From NCBI GenBank assembly GCA_946481615.1, contig CAMLOR010000169.1, forward strand, positions 1 through 7,140: DNA of 7,140 bases. Direction: 5' to 3'. The notes below the pieces were generated by a model. That model did no database searches. It was not told the origin of the DNA and saw only the letters and a list, made by a program, of their open reading frames with translations. Of the stretch, positions 1 through 6,573 are shown piece after piece. This DNA is from an uncultured Aquimonas sp. (GTDB taxonomy: Bacteria > Pseudomonadota > Gammaproteobacteria > Xanthomonadales > Xanthomonadaceae). Position 1 is the stretch's first letter. The number at the start of each line of letters is the position of its first letter. The translations under genes and the position numbers were made by a program.

Positions 1-764
1 TGCGCAAGACGGGCCTGGCCAAGGCCGACAAGAAGGCCAGCCGCGTCGCCGCCGAGGGCCGCATCGCCTCGGCCGCCAACGGTTCGCAGGCCGTGCTGGT
101 CGAGATCAACTCGGAAACCGATTTCGTCGCCAAGGACGAGAACTTCGTCGCCTTCACCGGCGCCGTCGCCAACGCCGCGCTGGCGTCGGGCGCGGCCGAC
201 GTGGACGCGCTCAAGGACGTCAGGCTGGCCGACGGCAAGACGGTGGAAGAGGCCCGCGCCGCGCTGATCGCCAAGGTCGGCGAGAACGTGCAGGTGCGTC
301 GCCTGGTGAAGGTCGACGGCAAGGGCAACAACGTCGCCGCCTACATCCACGGCGGCCGCATCGGCGTGCTGGTCGAACTCAAGGGCGGCGACGCCGAACT
401 GGCGCGCGGCCTGGCCATGCACGTGGCGGCGATGAATCCGCCCTACCTCTCGCCGGCGCACGTCCCGGCCGAAATCGCCGCGAAGGAAAAGGAAATCGCC
501 CTCGCGCAGATGACGGACAAGGACAAGGCCAAGCCGGCCGAGATCCAGGAGAAGATGATCTCGGGCAAGGTCAACAAGACCCTGTCGGAAATCTCGCTCA
601 CCGGCCAGCCCTACGTGCTGGACACCAACTCGACGGTCGAGAACGTGCTCAAGTCGGCCAAGGCCGAAGTGGTCTCGTACAACCGCCTCGCCGTCGGCGA
701 AGGCATCGAGAAGGTGGTCGAGGACTACGCCGCCGAAGTGATGAAGCAGGCGGGTCTGGCGTAA
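1..764 (+). CDS. tsf: Elongation factor Ts, 5'-truncated by the window edge
   Basis: EF-Ts is the cytoplasmic guanine-nucleotide exchange factor that recycles EF-Tu-GDP to EF-Tu-GTP during translation. The reading frame is open from base 3 (bases 1-2 end a preceding codon) to TAA at 762-764, giving 253 visible residues. Compared with E. coli EF-Ts (about 283 residues), roughly 40 N-terminal residues are missing; these would form the EF-Tu-binding UBA-like domain. The visible part opens with the [13 protein letters not shown] segment that follows that domain. It then shows the core motif [13 protein letters not shown] (TDF at visible residues 39-41, the EF-Tu contact), GENVQVRR, the [13 protein letters not shown] strand, [22 protein letters not shown] and the C-terminal [16 protein letters not shown]. 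The true start lies outside the window, so the first in-window GTG/ATG-like codon at 93 is not the start. rpsB is normally the upstream partner but is not visible here. A strong terminator follows. Confidence 0.98.
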   Translation, partial: RKTGLAKADKKASRVAAEGRIASAANGSQAVLVEINSETDFVAKDENFVAFTGAVANAALASGAADVDALKDVRLADGKTVEEARAALIAKVGENVQVRRLVKVDGKGNNVAAYIHGGRIGVLVELKGGDAELARGLAMHVAAMNPPYLSPAHVPAEIAAKEKEIALAQMTDKDKAKPAEIQEKMISGKVNKTLSEISLTGQPYVLDTNSTVENVLKSAKAEVVSYNRLAVGEGIEKVVEDYAAEVMKQAGLA

Positions 765-787
765 TCCCCCACCCCGCGTTTCGCAGG

Positions 788-814
788 AAAAGCCCCGGGA
801 AACCGGGGCTTTTT
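788..814 (+). terminator. Rho-independent terminator after tsf
   Basis: A perfect 8-bp stem, AGCCCCGG (791-798) with CCGGGGCT (803-810), closes a GAAA tetraloop of the stable GNRA type (799-802). A TTTT run follows at 811-814, and three A residues at 788-790 could extend the pairing. It begins 23 bases after the tsf stop. It should end the (rpsB-)tsf transcript and separate it from the accessory genes downstream. Confidence 0.93.
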
Positions 815-996
815 CGTTGCGGGAGCGGGTTCCGGCGGACCGGTGCGAAGACGGGCAGGCCCCGCGTGGCGACGGGCGGTGCGCCGAATCGGTCGGGAAT
901 TTCGTCAAGCCCTGGAAAGGAAGCGGAAACCGCGCACGGGCAAGGTCGCCTCCCGCTGGAGTCCACGTCATCGAAGACAGGAAGAATCGCACGCCG

Positions 997-1905
997 ATGC
1001 GCCGCACCGTGTTCATCCTGGCGCTGCTCGCCAGCGCGCCCGCCATCGCCGGGAACCCGCCGCCGCAGTCCGGACAGTTCCTCGACAAGTCGATCGTCAC
1101 GCTGCCCGCCTCGACCGGCGACTACCGGCTCGCCGACGTCCGCTACGAACCCGAACAGTGGATGCGCGGCGTCGTCAGTCGCTGGGTGGTCAACGCCGCC
1201 CCGCGCGAACTTCGCCTCACGATGTTCGTGCATCCCATGGGCCGCACCGGCGAGGAGCACGCGATCGCGCTGCAGATCGCGGAAATCACGCGCTTCGTGG
1301 AAGAAGCCGTCGAGCACGGCCTCTACACCGACCTCGTGGTCGGCGAGCGCGAGCCCTTCGCGGTGGTCGCGCCCGGCCCCTCGCTGCTCGAACCGCACCA
1401 ACCGTCGGCCGGTGCGATGCCGGAGCCGGAACCATCGATCCCCGCGGGCGCCGATTCCGCGCTCGCCGCGATCCTGCCCTCGCCGAACACCCACGGCCAG
1501 CGCCAGGCCTTCGCGTTCACCGAGCAGGGCGTGCCGATGCGTTCGTTCGACTACGTCTTCTATCGCCACCTGTTCGCCTTCAAGGTGCGCGTCGCCACGC
1601 CCGTCGACAGCATGGACGAGACCATGTTTGCCGCCCTCGCCGACACGGCCGTGCGCAAGCTCGTGCCGCGCGTCGACGTCAGGAACTACGGACAGTGCGG
1701 CAACATCGCACCTTCGGACCCGGGCGACGACGCCGGCGACAGCGCCGATGCGAAGGCGTCGACCCAGCAATCCGGCCTCGCCATGGCCCGCATCCGTGCC
1801 GACAACTGCGCGGTGGCCGAAGACGCCAAGCCCACGGACAACCCGGACGGCGAACGGCGCGTCGAGATCGTGTATCCGCCGGACACCTGGCGGTCCGGCG
1901 GCTGA
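997..1905 (+). CDS. Hypothetical exported protein (unrecognised family)
   Basis: I do not recognise this 302-residue protein. Residues 1-18 look like a Sec signal peptide: Arg-Arg at 2-3, a hydrophobic core at 5-14, and an Ala-Ile-Ala site predicting cleavage after residue 18. Transport to the periplasm or beyond is therefore inferred. A mixed alpha/beta stretch (about 35-120) is followed by a proline- and glutamate-rich, linker-like part (about 125-153), then a second folded part with an aromatic patch (FDYVFYRHLFAF, 184-195). The tail (about 238-290) is rich in Asp, Ala and Ser. The only two cysteines, 234 and 271, could form a disulfide in an oxidising compartment. The ATG at 997 is chosen because it puts the signal peptide at the N-terminus. 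Its ribosome site is weak (AGGAAG 979-984, 12-base spacer). A TTG at 817 in the same frame would start inside the tsf terminator region and is unlikely. Apart from the terminator, I see nothing clear in the 232 bases before the gene. It sits alone between tsf and a convergent gene. Confidence 0.8.
   Translation: MRRTVFILALLASAPAIAGNPPPQSGQFLDKSIVTLPASTGDYRLADVRYEPEQWMRGVVSRWVVNAAPRELRLTMFVHPMGRTGEEHAIALQIAEITRFVEEAVEHGLYTDLVVGEREPFAVVAPGPSLLEPHQPSAGAMPEPEPSIPAGADSALAAILPSPNTHGQRQAFAFTEQGVPMRSFDYVFYRHLFAFKVRVATPVDSMDETMFAALADTAVRKLVPRVDVRNYGQCGNIAPSDPGDDAGDSADAKASTQQSGLAMARIRADNCAVAEDAKPTDNPDGERRVEIVYPPDTWRSGG
1876..1901. repeat. Perfect 9-bp inverted repeat at convergent gene ends
   Basis: CCGCCGGAC (1876-1884) and GTCCGGCGG (1893-1901) are exact reverse complements around an 8-base loop. 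The pair ends two bases before the stop codon of the exported-protein gene and lies 24 bases beyond the stop of the opposite-strand AIM24-family gene. No T run follows on either strand, so it is not a standard intrinsic terminator. It could stabilise 3' ends or help stop transcription from both sides, because no other terminator candidate is visible in the 20-base convergent gap. Chance in GC-rich coding sequence is the alternative. Confidence 0.5.
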
Positions 1906-1925
1906 AGCAGGCGTGTTCGGGCGAG

Positions 1926-2621
1926 CTATCTCGTCTGTCGCTGGAACACGATCTCCTCGTACGGCTGCACCACGACCCAGCCTTCGCCCGCGAACTTGAG
2001 CTGGATGCTCTCGCCCGAGCCGCGGCCGAAGATCGTGCCGATCGAGATGTCGGTGACGATCTGCGGCGTCAGCGATCCCGACCAGGCGACGGTGGCGTTC
2101 GGGTCGGTGAACACCGGGCGCGCGGCCGTGACGCGCAGGGTGACGGGTTCGTAGTGCGAGGTGATGGCGACGATGCCGTGGCCGGAGAGGCGCACGTTGA
2201 ACAAGCCGCCGGTCAGCATGCCGGCCGCCTTGCGCATCATCGTGATCTGGTTTTCGATGCCGTCCTCGAACGCGAGCACATCGTTGCCGTTGGCGAAGAT
2301 CGATTCGCCATTGAGGCGCAGCAGCGTGACCTTCTTGCCGGCGTCGGCGAGATAGACGCGGCCGTTGCCTTCCATCTTCATCAGCTGCATGCCCTCGCCG
2401 CTGATGGCCTTCTTGAGCAGATTGCCCAGGCCCTGCTCCAGCACGCCCTGGCGGGTGAATTTCACCGCGCCGTGATACGCCACCATCGAGCCGGCCTTGC
2501 ACCACAGCCTGCCGTCCAGCTTGATCTCGAGCAGATACGGACTCTCCAGCTCGAACTTGTCGGGCGATGCGTCCTTCTGCGCCGATGCGGCCAGGAACTC
2601 GTCCAGCGTTTTGATCCCCAT
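1926..2621 (-). CDS. AIM24-family (TIGR00266-like) protein
   Basis: This 231-residue protein resembles the AIM24 family (Pfam PF01987), widespread beta-rich proteins of poorly known biochemical role, named after a yeast mitochondrial protein. Visible family-like features are LWCKAGSMVAYHG (residues 39-51), the GNLLKKAISGEGMQLMKMEG segment (66-85), GRVYLADAGKKVTLLRL (87-103), a repeated beta pattern ending NVRLSGHGIVAITSH (142-156), and the Gly-rich close FGRGSGESIQLKFAGEGWV (188-206). No signal peptide or membrane segment is evident, so it is probably cytoplasmic. The first about 20 residues (DEFLAASAQKDASPDKF) look like a polar extension. The ATG at 2621-2619 has a good ribosome site (GGGGAG, complement of 2630-2635, 8-base spacer). 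The stop is TAG at 1928-1926. It is transcribed away from pyrH and towards the exported-protein gene. Family assignment is from remembered patterns; no specific function is claimed. Confidence 0.85.
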   Translation of the reverse strand: MGIKTLDEFLAASAQKDASPDKFELESPYLLEIKLDGRLWCKAGSMVAYHGAVKFTRQGVLEQGLGNLLKKAISGEGMQLMKMEGNGRVYLADAGKKVTLLRLNGESIFANGNDVLAFEDGIENQITMMRKAAGMLTGGLFNVRLSGHGIVAITSHYEPVTLRVTAARPVFTDPNATVAWSGSLTPQIVTDISIGTIFGRGSGESIQLKFAGEGWVVVQPYEEIVFQRQTR

Positions 2622-2655
2622 TGCTGCTTCTCCCCGTTGTCGACCCGGCTTCGGC

Positions 2656-2661
2656 TAAACT
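2656..2661 (+). promoter_or_regulatory. Possible -10 element upstream of pyrH
   Basis: TAAACT at 2656-2661 is the most AT-rich hexamer in the divergent spacer and matches the -10 consensus at four of six positions. No acceptable -35 lies 16-18 bases upstream; the nearest TTG (2637-2639) gives a spacer that is too short. If used, transcription would begin near 2667-2669, leaving a leader of about 27 bases. That leader would lack the 5' arm of the hairpin described next, so the two proposals conflict. Confidence 0.25.
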
Positions 2662-2686
2662 TCCGTCGTTTTGCTTGCCGACGGAG
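2661..2686 (+). promoter_or_regulatory. Hairpin covering the pyrH ribosome binding site
   Basis: TCCGTCG (2662-2668) is the exact reverse complement of CGACGGA (2679-2685), with a 10-base loop. A T-G wobble (2661 with 2686) would add an eighth pair. The 3' arm contains the whole pyrH Shine-Dalgarno GGAG (2683-2686, 8 bases before the ATG). In RNA transcribed from upstream of 2661 the ribosome site would be base-paired, suggesting translational control or mere chance. The inverted repeat is directly visible; regulation is inference. Confidence 0.45.
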
Positions 2687-2694
2687 CGCGCCGC

Positions 2695-3423
2695 ATGAAT
2701 TCCCCTGCCCTCAAGTACCGCCGCATCCTGCTCAAGCTCAGCGGCGAAGCGTTGATGGGCAAGGAAGACTACGGCATCGACCCCGATGTGATCACGCGCC
2801 TGGCGCGCGAGATCATCGAAGCCCAGCAGGCGGGCGCCGAGGTGGGCCTGGTGATCGGCGGCGGCAACATCTTCCGTGGCGCGGGCCTGGCCGAGGGCGG
2901 CATGGACCGCGTCACCGGCGACCACATGGGCATGCTGGCCACGGTGATGAACGCGCTTGCGATGCAGGACGCGCTGGAAAAACTCGGCGCCAAGGTGCGC
3001 GTGATGAGCGCCATCAAGATCAACGAGGTCTGCGAGGACTACATCCGCCGCCGCGCCATCCGCCACCTGGAAAAGGGCCGCATCGCGATCTTCGCCGCCG
3101 GCACCGGCAATCCCTTCTTCACCACCGATTCGGCCGCCGCGCTGCGCGCCGTCGAGATCGGCGCCGAGCTGCTGCTCAAGGCCACCAAGGTGGACGGCGT
3201 CTACGACAAGGACCCGAAGAAGTCCAAGAACGCGCAGCGCTTCGAGCACCTCAACTACGACGAGGTGATCGCGCGCGATCTGAAGGTGATGGACACCGCG
3301 GCCATCGCGCTGTGCCGCGACTACGACATCCCGCTGCGCATCTACGATATTTCGCGGGAAGGCGATCTGATGCGGATCCTGCGGGGCGAATCGATCGGCA
3401 CGCTGGTGCACGGGCGGGCCTGA
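2695..3423 (+). CDS. pyrH: UMP kinase
   Basis: Uridylate kinase phosphorylates UMP to UDP with ATP in the cytoplasm, the step leading to UTP, CTP and UDP-sugars. The bacterial enzyme is a hexamer of the amino-acid kinase fold. The 242 residues match the usual length. Motifs seen: KLSGEAL (14-20, Lys14 in the phosphate-binding loop), [10 protein letters not shown] (53-62), [13 protein letters not shown] (71-83, UMP site), [15 protein letters not shown] (134-148), and [15 protein letters not shown] (162-176, nucleotide site). The ATG at 2695 is preferred over an in-frame TTG at 2671, because GGAG at 2683-2686 lies 8 bases before it and the homologous N-terminus begins near [13 protein letters not shown]. 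In related genomes pyrH normally follows tsf directly; here two genes and a terminator intervene, so it needs its own promoter in the 73-base divergent spacer. No terminator is visible after the stop, so read-through into the transporter gene 44 bases downstream is likely. Confidence 0.98.
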   Translation: MNSPALKYRRILLKLSGEALMGKEDYGIDPDVITRLAREIIEAQQAGAEVGLVIGGGNIFRGAGLAEGGMDRVTGDHMGMLATVMNALAMQDALEKLGAKVRVMSAIKINEVCEDYIRRRAIRHLEKGRIAIFAAGTGNPFFTTDSAAALRAVEIGAELLLKATKVDGVYDKDPKKSKNAQRFEHLNYDEVIARDLKVMDTAAIALCRDYDIPLRIYDISREGDLMRILRGESIGTLVHGRA

Positions 3424-3467
3424 GCCTAGCAATAGTGTCCGGCGCAGCGAGCTGGCAGCCTCGGCGC

Positions 3468-4427
3468 ATGCCCGGCCACTCGCACGACCACCCTCACGAT
3501 CACGAGCACGAGCATGGCGGGCATGAGCACCACGCCCCCGCCGACCTCGGCCTGCGCGCCTTCGCGCTCGGCACGCTCGTCAACCTGGGCTTCACCGCGG
3601 TGGAAGCCGGCTACGGCCTCCTCACGGGCTCGCTGGCGCTGCTTTCCGATGCCCTGCACAACCTGGGCGACGCGCTCGGGCTGGCCCTGGGCTGGGGCGC
3701 GGCCGCCCTCGCGCGCCGTCCGGCGAACGCGCGCCGCACCTATGGCTGGCGCCGCGCCACCCTGCTCGCGCCGCTGGCCAATTCGCTGATCCTGGTGGCG
3801 GGCGCCGGCGCGCTCGGCTGGGAGGCGCTGCGCCGCCTGGGCGAGCCGCCGGAGGTGCAGGCGCTGCCGGTGATCGTCGTGGCCGCCATCGGCATCGTGG
3901 TGAACGCAGGTTCGGCACTGCTGTTCCGGCACGGCCACGCGCACGATCTCAACCAGCGCGGCGCCTATCTGCACCTGATGTCGGATGCGGCGGTGTCGCT
4001 GGCCGTGGTGCTGGGCGCGCTGGCGATGTGGAAGCTCGGTTGGCGCTGGCTGGATCCGGCGTTGGCGATCACGGTGACCGTAGTGGTGATCGCCGGCACC
4101 TGGCGTTTGCTGCGCGAAAGCCTCGACCAGGTGCTCGACGCCGTGCCGCGCAATCTCGACCCCGACGAAGTGACCGCCTTCCTCGCCGCGCGCGACGGCG
4201 TCGTTGCAGTGCACCATCTGCACATCTGGGCGCTGGGCTCGAACGAGGTGGCGCTCACCGCCCATCTCGTGCGCCCGGCCAGCGGCGAGGACGATGACGC
4301 CTTCATCGACGCCGTGGCGCACGAACTGCGCCACCGTTTCGGCATCGGGCATGCCACGCTGCAACTGGAACGGCACGGGAACCACGGCGGATGCGCCCTC
4401 CCCGGCGCCCCGCCGCGCCGCCTATAA
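3468..4427 (+). CDS. Zinc-type cation diffusion facilitator (CzcD/ZitB-like)
   Basis: This is probably an inner-membrane antiporter exporting Zn2+ (possibly also Cd2+ or Co2+) in exchange for protons. The 319 residues fit a six-helix CDF with a cytoplasmic C-terminal domain. The N-terminus has ten histidines between residues 4 and 22, typical of metal-binding tails. Membrane helices are estimated near 29-51, 55-80, 97-118, 124-145, 158-178 and 187-202. The transport-site motif of zinc CDFs is seen twice: His64-x3-Asp68 in helix 2 (SDALHNLGDA) and His159-x3-Asp163 in helix 5 (YLHLMSDAA). The C-terminal domain contains VHHLHIWALGSNEVALTAHL (238-257) and HATLQLERHGNHGGC, resembling the ZitB tail. 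The ATG at 3468 has no good ribosome site. An in-frame GTG at 3435 would add 11 residues but is no better supported. It lies 44 bases after pyrH. No metal-regulator operator was recognised. Confidence 0.93.
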   Translation: MPGHSHDHPHDHEHEHGGHEHHAPADLGLRAFALGTLVNLGFTAVEAGYGLLTGSLALLSDALHNLGDALGLALGWGAAALARRPANARRTYGWRRATLLAPLANSLILVAGAGALGWEALRRLGEPPEVQALPVIVVAAIGIVVNAGSALLFRHGHAHDLNQRGAYLHLMSDAAVSLAVVLGALAMWKLGWRWLDPALAITVTVVVIAGTWRLLRESLDQVLDAVPRNLDPDEVTAFLAARDGVVAVHHLHIWALGSNEVALTAHLVRPASGEDDDAFIDAVAHELRHRFGIGHATLQLERHGNHGGCALPGAPPRRL

Positions 4428-4428
4428 T
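4423..4428 (+). promoter_or_regulatory. Candidate -10 box for the frr operon
   Basis: TATAAT, a perfect sigma-70-type -10 hexamer, overlaps the stop codon (4425-4427) of the transporter gene. In such GC-rich DNA a perfect match just before a gene is notable. Transcription would start near 4434-4436, giving a leader of about 28 bases that includes the frr ribosome site. The -35 region 17 bases upstream (4400-4405, CCCCGG) has no match and there is no TGn extension, so an activator or a weak promoter is possible. Confidence 0.45.
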
Positions 4429-4462
4429 CCGGCGTCTTCGAAGTACAGGTAAGGAAACGGCC

Positions 4463-5020
4463 ATGCTCGCCGAGATCAAGAAAGACGCCCAGACCCGCAT
4501 GCAGAAAAGTGTCGATGCCCTGCGCAACGACCTGGTGAAGCTGCGCACCGGCCGCGCCTCCACCGCCATCGTCGAGCACCTGAAGGTGAACTACTACGGC
4601 TCCGACATGCCGCTTTCGCAGGTGGCGAGCGTGGCCGTGGCCGATGCGCGTTCACTCACCATCACGCCGTGGGAGAAGCAGATGGTCGGCGCGGTGGAGA
4701 AGGCGATCCTGGCCTCGGACCTGGGCCTCACGCCCAACACCGCGGGCCAGGTCATCCGCATCAACCTGCCGGCGCTCACCGAGCAGCGCCGCAAGGAACT
4801 CTCCAAGCACGTGCACGCCGCCGGCGAAGACGCGAAAGTGGCCGTGCGCAACGTGCGCCGCGACGCCATGCAGCAGGTCAAGGAGCTGCTCAAGGAAAAG
4901 CAGATCACCGAAGACGAAGAGCGCCGCGCCGAGGACGACATCCAGAAGCTCACCGACAAGCACGTCAAGGACGTGGACGCGGTGGTGAAGGCCAAGGAAG
5001 ACGAGTTGATGGCGGTCTGA
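4463..5020 (+). CDS. frr: Ribosome recycling factor
   Basis: RRF acts with EF-G in the cytoplasm to split post-termination ribosomes. The 185 residues match E. coli RRF exactly in length. The fold is visible: a helical domain I at about 1-30 and 105-185, and a beta domain II at about 31-104. Motifs include LRTGRAS (27-33), the domain II strand segment around VNYYGSDMPLSQVA, PALTEQRRKEL (103-113) and AVRNVRRDA (127-135). The last contains Arg132, the position known to be important in E. coli RRF. The ATG at 4463 follows a strong ribosome site (AAGGAA 4451-4456, 6-base spacer). An in-frame ATG at 4391 lies inside the transporter gene and would add unrelated sequence, so it is rejected. The stop TGA directly abuts the GTG of uppS. 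The gene appears to head an frr-uppS-cdsA-dxr operon, probably with its own promoter at 4423-4428. Confidence 0.98.
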   Translation: MLAEIKKDAQTRMQKSVDALRNDLVKLRTGRASTAIVEHLKVNYYGSDMPLSQVASVAVADARSLTITPWEKQMVGAVEKAILASDLGLTPNTAGQVIRINLPALTEQRRKELSKHVHAAGEDAKVAVRNVRRDAMQQVKELLKEKQITEDEERRAEDDIQKLTDKHVKDVDAVVKAKEDELMAV

Positions 5021-5740
5021 GTGTCGAACCCGCGCCACATCGCCATCATCATGGATGGCAACGGGCGCTGGGCGCAGGCGCGCAACCGTCCGCGCACCCT
5101 CGGCCATCGCGCCGGCGCGCGCGCCGTCAATGCCTGCATCGACACCTGCCTGGCGGACGGCATCGAGGTCCTCACGCTGTTCGCCTTCTCGAGCGAGAAC
5201 TGGCGGCGGCCCAAGGAGGAGGTCGGCGCGCTGATGCAGCTGTTCCTGCGCGCGCTCGACCGCGAAGTGGACGAGCTGCAGCGGCGCGGCGTGCGCGTGC
5301 GCTTCATCGGCGAGCGCGGCGCCTTCGCGCCGGAACTGCAGCAGCGCATGCAGCGCGCCGAGCAGCTCACCGCGGGCAACACGAAGCTGCAGCTGTGCAT
5401 CGCCGCCAATTACGGCGGTCGCTGGGACATCGTGAACGCCTGCCGCGCCGCCATCGCGCAGGGCCTGCCGGCGGAAGCCATCGACGAGGCCACGCTCGGG
5501 CGCTTCATGGCGCTGGGCGATCTGCCGCCGCCGGATCTTTTCATCCGCACCGGCGGCGAGCATCGCATCAGCAACTTCCTGCTCTGGCAGCTGGCCTACA
5601 CCGAGCTGTATTTCTGCGACACGCTGTGGCCGGATTTCGACGCCGCCGCGCTGCGTGCCGCCCTCGCGGATTTCGCCGGGCGCGAACGCCGCTTCGGCAT
5701 GACCGGCGCGCAGATCGCCGCCACGGAGGCGATTTCGTGA
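5021..5740 (+). CDS. uppS: (2Z,6E)-farnesyl-diphosphate-primed undecaprenyl diphosphate synthase
   Basis: This cis-prenyltransferase adds eight IPP units to farnesyl diphosphate, giving C55 undecaprenyl diphosphate, the lipid carrier for peptidoglycan and surface polysaccharides. Its 239 residues are in the family range, with a short N-terminus. Signature motifs: [10 protein letters not shown] (9-18, catalytic Asp12), the [11 protein letters not shown] loop (54-64), [10 protein letters not shown] (128-137), and [20 protein letters not shown] (174-193) with Arg176, Arg182 and Ser184, followed by Glu195, all matching the IPP-binding and Mg2+ positions of the E. coli enzyme. The protein ends soon after LWPDF (202-206). 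The GTG at 5021 is the first codon after the frr TGA and is the only start that keeps the first beta strand. No strong ribosome site is near it (AAGGAAG at 4994-5000 is about 20 bases away), so translation by reinitiation from frr is inferred. Confidence 0.97.
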   Translation: MSNPRHIAIIMDGNGRWAQARNRPRTLGHRAGARAVNACIDTCLADGIEVLTLFAFSSENWRRPKEEVGALMQLFLRALDREVDELQRRGVRVRFIGERGAFAPELQQRMQRAEQLTAGNTKLQLCIAANYGGRWDIVNACRAAIAQGLPAEAIDEATLGRFMALGDLPPPDLFIRTGGEHRISNFLLWQLAYTELYFCDTLWPDFDAAALRAALADFAGRERRFGMTGAQIAATEAIS

Positions 5741-6573
5741 AGCAACGCATCTTGACCGCGCTGATCCTGGCACCGCTGGCGATCGCCGGCGTGCTCTGGC
5801 TGCCGACCTCGATCTTCATGGTGTTCATGGCCGCCGTGATGCTGCTGGGGCTGTGGGAATGGTCGCGGCTGATCGGCTTCGAAAGCCACGCCACGCGCGC
5901 CGTCATCCTGCTGGTGAACGCCGCGATGATGGCGCTGCTGGCGTGGAAGGGCTGGCCCGGCGTGTTCCCGTTCGTCGCCCTGGCGGGCGTGGTGTGGTGG
6001 GGCCTGGCCTCGCTGTGGCTGATCGACATGAAGTTCGCCGGCCAGCCCACGCGCTTCAACCGCGGTCTCAAGCTCGCCATCGGCACGCTGCTGATCGTGC
6101 CGGCCTGGTGCGCCGCCGGCATGCTGCACGGCGATGTGGCGATGGCGCGCAACGCCAGCCACCTGGGCCCGGCCTGGACGCTGTATGCCCTGGCCATCGT
6201 GTGGGCGGCCGACACGGGCGCCTATTTCGTCGGTTCGCGCATCGGCGGGCCGAAGATGTCGCCGAGCATCAGCCCCGGCAAGACCTGGTCCGGATTCGCG
6301 GGCGGCCTGGCCACGGTCGTCGTGCTTTCCCTGGCCTGCGCGCCGCTGTTCGGGCTGGGCTGGAACCAGGCGCCGCTGCTGTTGCTGGGCTCGCTGCTGG
6401 CCGGACTGGCCTCGGTGGTGGGCGATCTGTTCGAGAGCATCATCAAGCGCCATTCGGGCGCCAAGGATTCGGGCTATCTGATCCCGGGCCACGGCGGCGT
6501 GCTCGATCGCATCGACAGTGTATTGGCCGCGCTGCCGGTGTTCGCCATCGCCAAGGCCTGGCTCGGCCTGTGA
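5737..6573 (+). CDS. cdsA: Phosphatidate cytidylyltransferase (CDP-diacylglycerol synthase)
   Basis: CdsA is an inner-membrane enzyme that joins CTP and phosphatidic acid to CDP-diacylglycerol and diphosphate, the branch point to phosphatidylethanolamine, phosphatidylglycerol and cardiolipin. The 278 residues carry many hydrophobic helices: near 4-22, 24-40, 53-69, 74-95, 111-121, 137-155, 168-187, 192-215 and 252-275. The C-terminal CDS family signature is complete at 224-250: Ser224, Lys227-Arg228, Lys233-Asp234, then [11 protein letters not shown] (240-250), whose Asp residues are part of the metal site. The segment [18 protein letters not shown] (163-180) is also typical. The GTG at 5737 overlaps the uppS stop by three bases (GTGA) and has a good ribosome site, GGAGG at 5725-5729 with a 7-base spacer. 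An open frame extends further upstream but is antiparsimonious, being a shadow of uppS and frr. Its product links to PyrH through CTP supply. Confidence 0.97.
   Translation: MKQRILTALILAPLAIAGVLWLPTSIFMVFMAAVMLLGLWEWSRLIGFESHATRAVILLVNAAMMALLAWKGWPGVFPFVALAGVVWWGLASLWLIDMKFAGQPTRFNRGLKLAIGTLLIVPAWCAAGMLHGDVAMARNASHLGPAWTLYALAIVWAADTGAYFVGSRIGGPKMSPSISPGKTWSGFAGGLATVVVLSLACAPLFGLGWNQAPLLLLGSLLAGLASVVGDLFESIIKRHSGAKDSGYLIPGHGGVLDRIDSVLAALPVFAIAKAWLGL

Noticed and set aside
898..996. GGAAT/GGAAA-like elements that might be an extracytoplasmic-sigma promoter for the exported protein
   Set aside because: No matching -10 at a suitable distance could be found; too little to call a promoter.
649..3432. 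A 927-codon open frame on the minus strand
   Set aside because: It runs antisense to tsf, the exported-protein gene and pyrH and across the AIM24-family gene in another frame; its composition (runs of Arg, Ala, His, Gly) is that of a GC-rich shadow and it shows no motifs.
843..3467. Long open stretch in frame with and upstream of the CDF transporter
   Set aside because: It overlaps the exported-protein gene, the AIM24-family gene and pyrH, and is Arg-rich nonsense. Only the part from 3468 has family motifs.
3424..3467. Possible promoter or metal-regulator operator between pyrH and the CDF gene
   Set aside because: The 44 bases hold only a weak AT patch (TAGCAATAG, 3427-3435) and no palindrome or -35 element.
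3426..4385. A 319-codon minus-strand open frame opposite the CDF gene
   Set aside because: It is a shadow of the transporter gene; its His/Gln/Arg-rich sequence is what the complement of such a gene yields and has no recognisable domain.
4416..4434. Short inverted repeat CGCCG/CGGCG around the TATAAT upstream of frr
   Set aside because: Only five pairs with a nine-base loop in GC-rich DNA; expected by chance and not a terminator.
4669..5736. Upstream in-frame extension of cdsA
   Set aside because: It lies over frr and uppS and has no membrane or family features. The GTG at 5737 with GGAGG upstream is the real start.
4652..5773. A 373-codon minus-strand open frame opposite frr and uppS
   Set aside because: Both sense genes are certain; the antisense translation has no motif or ribosome site.
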